Position numbers and translations under genes: made by a program. A stretch of 64,000 bases of DNA, taken from NCBI RefSeq assembly GCF_028473645.1, contig NZ_CP097269.1, positions 248,001-312,000 of the forward strand, given 5' to 3'. Numbering within the stretch: position 1 is the stretch's first letter; every line of letters starts with the position of its first letter. Shown piece after piece: positions 17,231 to 25,703 of the stretch. The notes beneath the pieces were generated by a model that had not been told where the DNA came from, ran no database searches, and was given only the letters and a program-made list of their open reading frames with translations. Source of the DNA: Acidovorax sp. GBBC 1281. GTDB taxonomy: Bacteria > Pseudomonadota > Gammaproteobacteria > Burkholderiales > Burkholderiaceae_C.

Positions 17231-18702
17231 ATGGTGGAGTGGGATTGCGTCATGTGACCAAGGGGGTGTTTGAACGCACTTTGGTAGCTTTGCCGCCACG
17301 CGCTGAGCAAACTCGCATCGCCAACCAACTCGACACCCTGCTTACCCGCATCCAGTCCTGCAACGACCGCTTCGACGCCATCCCTGCCTTGCTCAAGCGT
17401 TTTCGGCAGGCGGTGTTGGAGGCGGCCTTGAATGGTGCCTTCAGTGAAAACGCAGTGGAGGGCGGAGCGCCAAGAGCCTGTATATCGTCGATTGCATCGG
17501 TCGGGACCGGGTCAACACCCCTGCGTTCTAACGCCCAGTTTTTTGCAAGTACCGGCACTCCGTGGATAACCAGTTCTGCGACGTCCGAGGCCATCATTCA
17601 ACGAGCCAGTGAGTTCGTTACGGCAGCCGCTATTTCTGCGCACCGCCTCAAGATCTATCCAAAAGGTACTCTTCTGGTAGCGATGTACGGGGAAGGAAAA
17701 ACACGCGGTCAAGTTGCCGAACTAGGAATAGATGCAACCATCAACCAAGCCTGCACTGCAATCCGTGTTGACAACGCAAAAGCGCTGACAGCTTTTGTGA
17801 AGTTGGCTCTGCAGGCGAACTACCTCAATATGCGCGAGCTTGCTGAGGGAGGCAACCAGCCAAACCTCAATCTGTCCAAGGTCAAGGAGTTTGAGATTCC
17901 TCTGCCCCCTTTGGATGTGCAGACCAAAATCGTCCGCCGTGTAGAAGCCCTATTCGCCCTGGCCGACCGCATCGAAGCCCGCGCCAATGCAGCCCGAAAC
18001 CAAGCCCAATGCCTGAGCCCCTTGGTCTTGGCCAAAGCCTTTCGAGGCGAGCTGGTGCAGCAAGACCCGCAAGACGAGCCCGCTAGCGTGTTGCTGCAGC
18101 GCCTTGCCGCGACCAAGCCCGCCAAAGCGAAGGCATCGCGTGGGCGGCCACGCACCAAGACGCAAGAGCTTTTTGCCACGCCCGAAGTGGTGAAGCCCGA
18201 TGCGACTGGTTTGTCCGATGGTATGTGGGCAGCGCCTGACGTGGTGGATGAGCATGCGGTAACGGCCCTGCTGGTGGCTGTGCTCAAGGCCTGGGGCGGC
18301 CCCATGCTGCAGATGCAGGCCCGTCTTGCCGCCGTGCTGTGCCTGCAACCCCGCCAGATGGCGGCGGCGCTGCCTGCAAAGCAAGCCGCGCAATGGCAAC
18401 GGCTGGTGGGCCCGGCGGCGGACCCGCTGCCCACGCAGGTGGCACGCCTGCAGCCCGCTACCGACAGTGCTTGGCGCAAAGCCCTGCTGGGCATGCGGGC
18501 GCGTGGGGACTTGGTGGAAGAAGGCTCTGGGCCGCAGGCCACCTGGGCTTTAGGGATTGGCGCGGGCCAGATTAAAACGGCAGGTTGGCCAGAGGGCCGT
18601 GCGGGCTGGGTGGTGGCGTACCTGCGGGCCCATGGTGCCGAGGCCATCTTGCCGTTGCTGGAGACATCGACTGTGGAGTTTGTGCATGCAAGAGCAGCCT
18701 GA
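17218..18702 (+). pseudogene. hsdS: hsdS 3' part: TRD2, conserved regions and C-terminal extension
   Basis: Continuation of the specificity subunit after the IS. Genuine hsdS sequence begins at 17240; an IS-borne GTG at 17218 reads MQQSHGG and then enters it in frame, giving a possible 494-residue truncated protein. It retains the central conserved region (LPPRAEQTRIANQLDTLL), the whole second TRD, and the distal conserved region (LPPLDVQTKIVRRVEALF). After FRGELVQQDPQDEPAS there is an unusual C-terminal extension of about 190 residues beyond the normal HsdS end. Its stop lies 17 bp inside the following ATPase gene. Whether the truncated protein is made is unknown. Confidence 0.85.
17231..17239. 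repeat. 9-bp target site duplication, right copy
   Basis: ATGGTGGAG, identical to 16171-16179. Confidence 0.92.
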
Positions 18703-20659
18703 ACTGTTTGAACGCCCTGCCTTGTGGGTAACGCCGCCAGCGGGTGCCAAGCAGCCTGCGCTGTGGGTGCGGCGGCTCACCATCTGGAAAGAGCCGCACG
18801 TGCCGGTGCGGACGGTGGAGCTTCGGCCAGGGCTGAACTTTGTGTGGTCGCCCGACCCGGCGGATTTTGGTGGCCGCAACGATGCGGGCGCGTTGGGGCA
18901 CGGAGCGGGAAAGACGCTGTTTTGCCGCCTGCTGCGTTATTGCCTGGGCGAAGACCAGTTTGCGCCTGAGGACCAACGGCTGAGCATCAGCGCCGAGTTT
19001 TTAAACGGTTGGGTTTCGGCAGAGGTGGTGCTGAACGGCACCCCTTGGGGCGTGTTGCGACCTCTGGGCGTGGGGCGCGGGCATTTTGCGGTGGCGAATG
19101 TTTTGCCGGAACAACTGTTTGACCGGCAGAACGAGCCGACCGGGATGAAATCCCTGCTGAACGCCATTGAGACCCAAATCCTCACGCCGCAAGTGGCCGC
19201 CTTGATGCCGGTGGATCATCCGCACGATGCCTGGCGGGTGGCCCTGGCATGGCTCACGCGTGACCAGGAATTCCGGTTCGACCATGTGCTGGATTGGCGT
19301 GCGGCTGAATCTGCGTCGGAATCGCCCACCCGATCCATGTCGCGCAGCCGTTTGCAAGAGGCTTTGCGCGGCTTGATTGCAGCCATATCCCCCGAAGAGA
19401 TCGAGTTGCAGCAGGCGATTGCCTCCAAGACCGAAGCCCACAAGGCCAAGACCTTGGAGGCGGGGCGCAGGCAGTGGGCTTGCGAGCGGCTGCGCCTGGA
19501 GATCATCCGCAATCTGGACTTGGTACCCACCGATGTGCCCGAGGGGCGGTTGTGTATTGGCGTGCTTCGCCAGGCCGCCAGCCAGAAGCTGGCGCAGGCA
19601 TCCAGGGTGAGCCCGGGGGTGGATGTCTCTAACCTGGGTGACTTGAGGCAACGCTGGCGCGACAGCGAGCAGCGTGTGAGCGAGCTGGAGAAACAGTTGG
19701 CCGTGCTGGAAGCCAGCTTGCCCATTCGCGAAGCGCTGCTCAGGCAATACCAGTCAGAGCTACCCGCCAGCTCGGCCAGGGTGCGGGGTGCGGAAGTCTC
19801 TGCCTGCCAAATCTGCGAAGTGCCTATTGACCGCGTGTTGGCCCAAGGGTGCAAGCTCTCCCACAAACTGCCCGACTTTGATGGCCTGCGTGCGCGTCAC
19901 GACGCATTGGTGAAGCAGATGGATGAGGCGAAGAAAGCCATCGGGGATGTCCGTGTCGAGATCACGTTGCTCAAGCAGCAGCTACCACCGGCACGCTCCG
20001 CACGCGATTCCTTGCGGCAAGCACTGAACAAAGCTGAAAAGCTCAACGAAGGCCGTTCCACCAGTTGGTTCAAGGTGACCCGAAGCCTGGACGACATCAA
20101 GCGCCTGGCGCGTGATTGGGACGACTGGGACCAAGCCATCTCTGCCGCTGCAAAGCTGGTGGCACAGATGGAGGACAACCGGGACCGCATGGGTGCGTTC
20201 CGTGAGCAGAAGGGGCTGGTTTTTGATCGCTTGTCGAACTACTTCGATGCGGTGATTCGGACTGTGGTGGGGCCCATGGCGTCAGGGCGCGTTTCGCTGG
20301 ACGGCAATGGCGTGAAGCTAGCCGTTCAACTGGGGGGCGAGCGGTCAACCGCTGCCATTGAGTCGCTCAAAGTGATTGCGTTCGACATTGCCGTGATGGG
20401 CATGAGCATGGAAGGCACTACCCACCTGCCCGCATTCCTCGTGCATGACAGCCCCCGTGAGGCTGATTTGGGGCTCAGCGTGTACCACCGCCTTTTCAGC
20501 ACGGTCGCAACGTTGGAAGCCCAAGAAAACTCCGTTTTTCAATACATCGTCACGACCACGACGCAGCCACCGGCACAGTTCCAGAAGCAGCCCTGGCTGC
20601 GCCTTGAGCTGCGTGGCTCGCCATCCACCGAACGCTTGTTGCGTTGTGATCTGCCATGA
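18686..20659 (+). CDS. Rad50/SMC-like ABC ATPase with CxxC hook, defence-associated
   Basis: A 657-residue protein that I read as an SMC/Rad50-type ATPase, possibly near the DUF2326/YydD group. The N-terminal half has a P-loop, GHGAGKT, near 71-77. The middle (about 220-520) is charged and helical, and contains CQIC at 374-377 between two helical arms, the position and pattern of a Rad50 zinc hook. The C-terminal half has a signature-like segment (ESLKVIAFDIAVMG) and a Walker B/D-loop-like FLVHDSPREAD. It overlaps the end of hsdS by 17 bp and the next gene by four, so it belongs to the same transcription unit. Proposed role: DNA-end or structure-sensing ATPase of a defence module; function not shown. 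Confidence 0.72.
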   Translation: MQEQPELFERPALWVTPPAGAKQPALWVRRLTIWKEPHVPVRTVELRPGLNFVWSPDPADFGGRNDAGALGHGAGKTLFCRLLRYCLGEDQFAPEDQRLSISAEFLNGWVSAEVVLNGTPWGVLRPLGVGRGHFAVANVLPEQLFDRQNEPTGMKSLLNAIETQILTPQVAALMPVDHPHDAWRVALAWLTRDQEFRFDHVLDWRAAESASESPTRSMSRSRLQEALRGLIAAISPEEIELQQAIASKTEAHKAKTLEAGRRQWACERLRLEIIRNLDLVPTDVPEGRLCIGVLRQAASQKLAQASRVSPGVDVSNLGDLRQRWRDSEQRVSELEKQLAVLEASLPIREALLRQYQSELPASSARVRGAEVSACQICEVPIDRVLAQGCKLSHKLPDFDGLRARHDALVKQMDEAKKAIGDVRVEITLLKQQLPPARSARDSLRQALNKAEKLNEGRSTSWFKVTRSLDDIKRLARDWDDWDQAISAAAKLVAQMEDNRDRMGAFREQKGLVFDRLSNYFDAVIRTVVGPMASGRVSLDGNGVKLAVQLGGERSTAAIESLKVIAFDIAVMGMSMEGTTHLPAFLVHDSPREADLGLSVYHRLFSTVATLEAQENSVFQYIVTTTTQPPAQFQKQPWLRLELRGSPSTERLLRCDLP

Positions 20660-21648
20660 GCGACATCAAACTCTTCCGCCTTACCAGCGGCACCGCCACC
20701 GAGCTGCAAGGCAGCGCCTCCGATCTGGAAAAGCCTCTGCAAACGCTGATCGAAGCCAATCTGCAACCTTTGCTCAACATCCGCTTCATCGCCAGCGAGC
20801 ATTCCACAGGCAAGACGCACGGCGGGCGCATCGATTCGCTGGGCCTGGATGAAAACAATTGCCCCGTCATCCTGGAATACAAGCGGTCGGTGGGCGAGAA
20901 CGTCATCAACCAGGGTTTGTTCTACCTGGACTGGTTGCTGGACCAAAAGGCAGAGTTCAAGCTTCTGGTGCTGGACAAGCTGGGCGCCGCTGCTGCCGAC
21001 GCCATTGACTGGAGCGCCCCCCGCGTGGTGTGCATTGCGGCGGACTTCACCAAGTACGACGGCCACGCGGTGCAGCAGATTGGCCGCAACATCGAGCTGA
21101 TTCGCTACCGGCAGTTCGGGGGTGACCTGCTCTTGTTGGAGTCGGTGAATGCAGGCAGTGATGCGGGCAGCAAAGCGACAGCAGTCAAGTTGCCAAAAGC
21201 GCCCGTGAGCAAGCCGGGAGCGGACGCAGTTTTCGTGCCGTTGGTGTCTGATTCCCTTGGTGTCAAGGGCACCGGCCCAGATAAATCGGTTGCCGAAGTG
21301 TTGGCCAAGATGGCTGCGCCTGTGCAGTTACTGCTTGCCTCGTTGGACGGCTACATGCTTTCGTTGGGTGACGATGTACAGCGCAAAGAGCTGCGCTTGT
21401 ATGTGGCCTTCAAACGGCTGAAAAACTTTGCCACCGTGGTTCCGCACCGGAAAAGTTGCCTTTTGCTGTACTTGCATTTGGACCCTGGCACAGCCGTGCC
21501 GGCGTTGGCGAACGCTTGGGATGTGACGAACATCGGACATTGGGGAACTGGCAATTTGGAGCTTACGCTGAGCACGCAAGCCGATTTGGAGGCGGCCAAG
21601 CCGTTCATCATGGCCGCTTATGAAGGGCGGTGCGCGATCTCCAGTTGA
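20656..21648 (+). CDS. DUF5655 protein with N-terminal PD-(D/E)XK-like nuclease domain
   Basis: A 330-residue two-domain protein. Residues about 1-165 resemble the NucS/DUF91-like PD-(D/E)XK fold: GGRIDSLGLD, then VILEYKR (E-x-K) near 72-77. After a linker, residues about 210-330 (VAEVLAKMAAPVQLLL, VAFKRLKNFATVVPHRK, LDPGTAVP) match my memory of DUF5655. It starts with ATGA overlap with the ATPase gene and is the last gene of the run. With the ATPase it would form a motor/nuclease pair similar in logic to Rad50-Mre11. Function is inference. Confidence 0.75.
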   Translation: MSDIKLFRLTSGTATELQGSASDLEKPLQTLIEANLQPLLNIRFIASEHSTGKTHGGRIDSLGLDENNCPVILEYKRSVGENVINQGLFYLDWLLDQKAEFKLLVLDKLGAAAADAIDWSAPRVVCIAADFTKYDGHAVQQIGRNIELIRYRQFGGDLLLLESVNAGSDAGSKATAVKLPKAPVSKPGADAVFVPLVSDSLGVKGTGPDKSVAEVLAKMAAPVQLLLASLDGYMLSLGDDVQRKELRLYVAFKRLKNFATVVPHRKSCLLLYLHLDPGTAVPALANAWDVTNIGHWGTGNLELTLSTQADLEAAKPFIMAAYEGRCAISS

Positions 21649-21893
21649 GGGACGCTTCCTGGAGATCAGTTTGGCTGAAATGAAATTTTCCGACGCGCGA
21701 CGGGTGCGTCTTATTCGCCGCACATTGTGCGGTGAATCAAGGGGCTAATCGCCGCAAAGCTTGGGATGCTGGCTGAACGCAATTGCTCGCCTCCAGAGTC
21801 GCATGGCTATAGATGGGCTCGGAAATTTATCGCAGAACCACAGCATCTTCGGGCCTTTGCCAAGCCAAAAGAGCAGCCTTCCCGCCTCTGCGC

Positions 21894-22466
21894 TTACACC
21901 CGCACCGACGCCCCCGTCGCATAAAACTGCCCACCCGCCACGTAATGCAGCGTGCGCAGCGCCCCCGGCGCTTCCCCGAAGTGCCAGTGCCCTTCCCGAA
22001 ACACCCGCTCGTCCGCCCACGCGGCGACCACCTCGGCGATGAACAGGTCGTACGCCTGCTGGTTGTGCGGCTCGGGCACCACGCGGCACATCAGCCAGGC
22101 CGCACAGCCCTGCACCAGGGGCGTGGCGTGGCCGGGCGCCTGGAACAACTCCACGCCGTGGTGCTGCAGCTTGTCGGGCCGCGCCTTGGCGCTGTCGGTG
22201 CCCACACCCACGGTGAGTGCGGCCATGGCCTGGGTCGGCAACTGCAGCGCGAACTGGCCGCTGGCTTCCACCAACTCGCGCGTGCGCGTGGCCTTGTCGA
22301 TCACCACGGTGACCTTCGGCGGGCTGAAGTCCAGCGCGCAGGCCCAGGCGGCGGCCATCACGTTGTCGGTGCCGGCGTGGTGGGCGGAGACGAGCACGGT
22401 CGGGCCGTGGTTGAGCAGGCGGTAGGCCTTGTCGAGCGGGACGGGGGTGAAGTGAATGGGTGGCAT
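21894..22466 (-). CDS. flavin reductase-like domain protein
   Basis: A 190-residue FMN-binding split-barrel protein of the flavin reductase family. PTVLVSAHHAGTDNVMAAAW and FSPPKVTVVIDKATRTREL are the conserved FMN-binding segments, followed by FALQLPTQ. It would reduce flavin with NAD(P)H or act as a flavoprotein of unknown substrate. ATG at 22466 (MPPIHFTPV) is preferred; the frame extends upstream without homology. It faces the defence island tail-to-tail across 245 bp in which I see no gene. Confidence 0.85.
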   Translation of the reverse strand: MPPIHFTPVPLDKAYRLLNHGPTVLVSAHHAGTDNVMAAAWACALDFSPPKVTVVIDKATRTRELVEASGQFALQLPTQAMAALTVGVGTDSAKARPDKLQHHGVELFQAPGHATPLVQGCAAWLMCRVVPEPHNQQAYDLFIAEVVAAWADERVFREGHWHFGEAPGALRTLHYVAGGQFYATGASVRV

Positions 22467-22556
22467 GGCAGGAGGGGCAGTAGGGTGGATGGGATGGGAC
22501 GGAATGAGATGGGAATGGGTTGCAGACAGCGGTCGGCGTTGGGTCAATGCGTGGCG

Positions 22557-22604
22557 CTCTGTTTTTGATAGCAATATGCCCTAGTGTCAATTGCGCTGGT
22601 GGCC
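22557..22604 (+). repeat. dispersed ~50-bp repeat, copy 2 (decayed left arm)
   Basis: TTTTTGATAGCAATATGCC, then CTAGTGTCAATTGCGCTGGT and GGCC. The right two thirds match the other copies; the left arm of the palindrome is degenerate. It lies between the divergent flavin reductase and VOC genes. Confidence 0.75.
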
Positions 22605-22784
22605 ATTTTGATGCTTGGTTTATCAGCGCGGACCCGGAGGGTTTTCCCCCACCGGCCCGAACCCCTCCGGGATGTCGCCAAGGCGGCGCGCAGCGCCCGC
22701 GGGCGACCCGCGCGCGGGCAGGCGGCCGCTACCATCGTCCGATCCCTTTTTTGCCCGGCGACGGGCGCCACGGAGACAAAAGCC

Positions 22785-23168
22785 ATGTTCAGTCATGTGA
22801 TGTTGGGTGTGAGCGATCTGGAAGTGTCCAAGCGGTTCTACGACGCGGTGCTCGGCACGTTGGGCATCGCCCCCGGGTCCGCCCACAAGAACCGCTATTT
22901 CTACCGCAGCCCCACGGGCACGTTCGCGATCTCCACGCCGATCAACGGCGAGCCGGCCTGCCACGGCAACGGCAGCACCATCGGGTTCACCGTGCAGTCG
23001 CCGGAACAGGCGCAGGCGTTCCACGACGCGGGCGTCGCCCACGGTGGCACCACCTGCGAAGACCCGCCGGGCTTTCGCGAGGGCCCGAGCGGCGCGCTGT
23101 ACCTGGCGTATCTGCGCGATCCGGACGGCAACAAGCTCTGCGCACTGCATCGGCCGCCCAAGGCGTGA
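22785..23168 (+). CDS. VOC family (glyoxalase-like) protein
   Basis: A 127-residue single vicinal-oxygen-chelate protein. It starts MFSHVMLGVSDLEVSKRFYD, the usual first beta-alpha-beta unit with a metal-ligand His, and ends with YLRDPDGNKLCALHRPP, the second unit. Substrate cannot be deduced. ATG at 22785 fits the family N-terminus; 318 bp lie between it and the divergent flavin reductase gene and contain only the repeat copy 2 and a GGGATG-rich simple stretch. Confidence 0.88.
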   Translation: MFSHVMLGVSDLEVSKRFYDAVLGTLGIAPGSAHKNRYFYRSPTGTFAISTPINGEPACHGNGSTIGFTVQSPEQAQAFHDAGVAHGGTTCEDPPGFREGPSGALYLAYLRDPDGNKLCALHRPPKA

Positions 23169-23209
23169 GGCGCTCGCTTCGGGCGGGACGGCTTTCAGCG
23201 CGGCAGGCG

Positions 23210-24145
23210 TCAGCCCGGCGTTGAGGGCGGTTGCTGCGGTGGATGGCCGGTGCCGTCCGCCGGGCCCGCGGGCAGGCCGGCCAGGAACCCCGCGATCCGC
23301 TGGGCCACCGCGTCGGGCTGTTCGCGGTGGGGCACGTGCGCCACGCCGGGCAGGATGTCCACACGTGCCGGCCCGGCGGCCCAGCGGGCGATGCGCTCGG
23401 GCTGCTCCGTGGAGCCGTATTCGTCGCGGTCCCCATGCAGGGCCAGCACAGGGCAGGTGACGCGCGCCATGGCCTCGGCCAGCGACCAATCGGCAAAACC
23501 CGGGTGCAGCCAGGTGTCTACCCACGCGCTCAGCACCCAGCGCGCCTGGTCGGCGCCGTGGTAGCGGGCCAGGCGCTCCAGGGCGCCGGGTTGGGTGAAC
23601 TGGTCGCGCGCCTCGCGGATGCCCTGCAGCGTGCGCTCTTCCACGCAGGCCTGGGCGGCGATGGTGATGAGCGCGTCGCAGTCGCTGCCCGCCGCGCCGC
23701 CGGGGCCGTCACCCGGCGTGCCCCGCGTTGCCGCGCAATGGGCGGCCATGCCGCCGCCCACGCTGTGCCCCAGCGCCACGAAGCGTTGCACGTTGAAGTG
23801 CGCGCGCAGGGCCGGCAGGCTGGTGCGCGCCTCGTCTTCCACGAAGTCCCGTGGCAGCAGGCCCGTGCGCGCGTCGGAGCGGCCGAAGCCCAGGCGGTCG
23901 TACGCGATCACCCCGCGGCCCGTCGCGCGGCGCAGCACGGCGGGAAACTCGCGCCACAGGTCCACGCAGCCCAGCGAGTCGTGGAAGAGGACGATGGGCG
24001 GCGGCGCGGATGGGTCGGGGCAGGGCGCGGGCCCGGCGGCCCAGCGCCGCGCGAACAGGCGGCCGTGCGCGGTGGCGATCCAGTGGTCGGACGGGGCGGG
24101 ACCAAGTGGTGCGGAAAGGGGCGTGGAGGAGGGGGCTGCGCTCAT
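23210..24145 (-). CDS. alpha/beta hydrolase
   Basis: A 311-residue alpha/beta-hydrolase. The oxyanion region is FHDSLGCVDLW, the nucleophile elbow GHSVGGG carries the catalytic Ser, the acid is probably in LHGDRDEYG, and the His in GVAHVPHREQPD. The cap contains the Gly/Ala-rich insert RGTPGDGPGGAAGS. Start at 24145 (MSAAPSS) gives a normal family N-terminus; longer in-frame starts would extend into non-homologous Arg-rich sequence. Convergent with the VOC gene. Substrate unknown. Confidence 0.86.
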   Translation of the reverse strand: MSAAPSSTPLSAPLGPAPSDHWIATAHGRLFARRWAAGPAPCPDPSAPPPIVLFHDSLGCVDLWREFPAVLRRATGRGVIAYDRLGFGRSDARTGLLPRDFVEDEARTSLPALRAHFNVQRFVALGHSVGGGMAAHCAATRGTPGDGPGGAAGSDCDALITIAAQACVEERTLQGIREARDQFTQPGALERLARYHGADQARWVLSAWVDTWLHPGFADWSLAEAMARVTCPVLALHGDRDEYGSTEQPERIARWAAGPARVDILPGVAHVPHREQPDAVAQRIAGFLAGLPAGPADGTGHPPQQPPSTPG

Positions 24146-24368
24146 GCCGGACCATTGTGTCGCGTCCATTCGAATCGGGTGGAGCGGTGCCATGCCGTGC
24201 CGTATCGCCGACGCCGGACGGCGCCGGCCTGCCCTGCGGCGCACACAGCGGTAGGCATGCAGAGGGCGCGTGCGCGTGGCCGAGGCGATACGGGATACTC
24301 GCTGCCACCGTTTTCGCGTCGTCCCCCAGTCCCTCCTTCTTTTCCACTTCCCTGCAAGGACCGCCTCT

Positions 24369-24974
24369 TTGAAATCAGCCAGCGCAAGCACCTTCGACGA
24401 GGCGTACTACCAGCGCTTCTACTACGACAAGAAGACCAGCGTGGTGGACCCGCAGCACATGGAGCGCCTGGGCACTTTCGTGTGCAGCTACCTCAAGTAC
24501 CTGCGGGTGCCGGTGCAGCGCGTGCTGGACGTGGGCTGCGGCATCGGGCTGTGGAAGGGCATCGTGGCGCAGCACTTTCCCGCGGCCAGCTACCAGGGCG
24601 TGGAGTTCAGCCCCTACCTGTGCGAGCGCTACGGCTGGCAGCAGGGCTCGGTGGTGGACTACCAGGCCAGCGAGCCGTTCGACCTGGTCATCTGCCAGGG
24701 CGTGCTGCCCTACCTGAGCCCGCCCGATCTGAAGGCCGCCCTGCGCAACCTGGGCCAGTTGAGCCGTGGTGCGCTGTATGTCGAGGCCGTTTCCCGCGAG
24801 GACTACGAGCGCGACATCATCGACGAAGACCTGACCGATGCGCGCATCTTCCGGCACTCCGCCACGCTGTACCGGCGCGGGCTGCGCGAGGGCGCGCTGG
24901 AGCTGGGCGGCGGCCTGTGGCTGAGCCGCCAGGCCGAGGTGCCGCTGTTCGAGCTGGAGCACGTGGGCGGTTGA
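24369..24974 (+). CDS. class I SAM-dependent methyltransferase
   Basis: A 201-residue Rossmann-fold methyltransferase with motif I VLDVGCGIGLW, acidic strand-2 residue in YQGVEFSPY, and motif IV FDLVICQGVLPYL. I chose TTG at 24369 because it is preceded by an AAGGA sequence at 24355-24360 and starts just before the first helix; no in-frame ATG is near. The substrate is not recognisable. It lies alone between the divergent hydrolase and the toxin-antitoxin pair. Confidence 0.83.
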   Translation: MKSASASTFDEAYYQRFYYDKKTSVVDPQHMERLGTFVCSYLKYLRVPVQRVLDVGCGIGLWKGIVAQHFPAASYQGVEFSPYLCERYGWQQGSVVDYQASEPFDLVICQGVLPYLSPPDLKAALRNLGQLSRGALYVEAVSREDYERDIIDEDLTDARIFRHSATLYRRGLREGALELGGGLWLSRQAEVPLFELEHVGG

Positions 24975-25057
24975 TTGGGGCCCTCGTCATGGGCAGGGCC
25001 ATGCGCGCGGTGCAGGGCCGGCCGATGGGCAGTAGGTGCCCCCCTAGAATCTCCCGC

Positions 25058-25369
25058 ATGCATTCCGCCATCGCCCAACACCTGCCGCGCATCGCGGCCA
25101 TCTGCCAACGCTTCGGCGTGCGCCGGCTGGAGGTATTCGGCTCCGCAGCCCGTGCGCACGATTTCGATCCGAGCACCAGCGATGTGGATTTTCTGGTGGA
25201 GTTCGCCGATAACGCGCCGGTCGGCCTGCACTCGTTTTTCGGCACCAAAGCCGCGCTGGAGCAATTGCTCGGCCGTCCGGTGGACTTGATCGAGCCGGGC
25301 GCGGTGCGCAATCCCTACGTACTGGCCAGCATCAACCGCCATCGGGAGCCTGTGTATGTTGCCGCGTGA
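25058..25369 (+). CDS. mntA: MntA-like minimal nucleotidyltransferase antitoxin
   Basis: A 103-residue minimal nucleotidyltransferase. The active-site pattern is GSAARAHDFDPSTSDVDF: Gly28-Ser29 and Asp42-x-Asp44. In characterised MntA/HepT pairs the antitoxin AMPylates the HEPN toxin near its active site. The next gene encodes that toxin type and overlaps by 14 bp. Here the antitoxin precedes the toxin. ATG at 25058 begins MHSAIAQHLP. Confidence 0.88.
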   Translation: MHSAIAQHLPRIAAICQRFGVRRLEVFGSAARAHDFDPSTSDVDFLVEFADNAPVGLHSFFGTKAALEQLLGRPVDLIEPGAVRNPYVLASINRHREPVYVAA

Positions 25370-25703
25370 TCCGCGCGCTTTTCTGTGGGATGTGCAGGCG
25401 GCGGCAAAGGCCATTCAGAATTTTCTTCAGGGCATGGACGCCGAGGCTTACGCCGCCAATGAAATGGCGCAGGCGGCCGTGGAACGCAAGTTCGAGATCA
25501 TCGGCGAGGCGCTCGGCCAATTGGCCAGGGCAGACGCCGCACTGGCTGCGCGCATACCGGATCTGGCGCAGATCGTGGCGTTTCGCAACCAGCTGATCCA
25601 TGGCTACGCCACCATCCGGGTGCACACGGTCTGGACCGTGGCACAGGACTCGTTGCCAGCCCTCATCGCCACGGTTGCCACTTTGCTGGAAGAGCTGGCT
25701 TGA
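25356..25703 (+). CDS. hepT: HepT-like HEPN ribonuclease toxin (DUF86)
   Basis: A 115-residue HEPN-domain protein with the complete R-x4-H-x-Y motif: Arg77, His82, Tyr84 in RNQLIHGY. Arg/His are the RNase residues and the Tyr is the position modified by MntA in the Shewanella system. The second signature, ERKFEIIGEALGQL, is also present. No lesion is visible, so the pair looks functional. The stop overlaps the TTG start of the downstream DTW gene. Confidence 0.88.
   Translation: MLPRDPRAFLWDVQAAAKAIQNFLQGMDAEAYAANEMAQAAVERKFEIIGEALGQLARADAALAARIPDLAQIVAFRNQLIHGYATIRVHTVWTVAQDSLPALIATVATLLEELA

Noticed and set aside
22484-22520. GGGATG/GGAATG-rich stretch as a possible tandem repeat or CRISPR-like array
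   Set aside because: Only a short irregular simple sequence; no spacer/repeat periodicity. No CRISPR array is visible anywhere in the window.
23231-25057. Upstream part of the plus-strand frame that ends in MntA
   Set aside because: Antisense to the hydrolase and out of frame with the methyltransferase; the MntA fold starts at the ATG at 25058.
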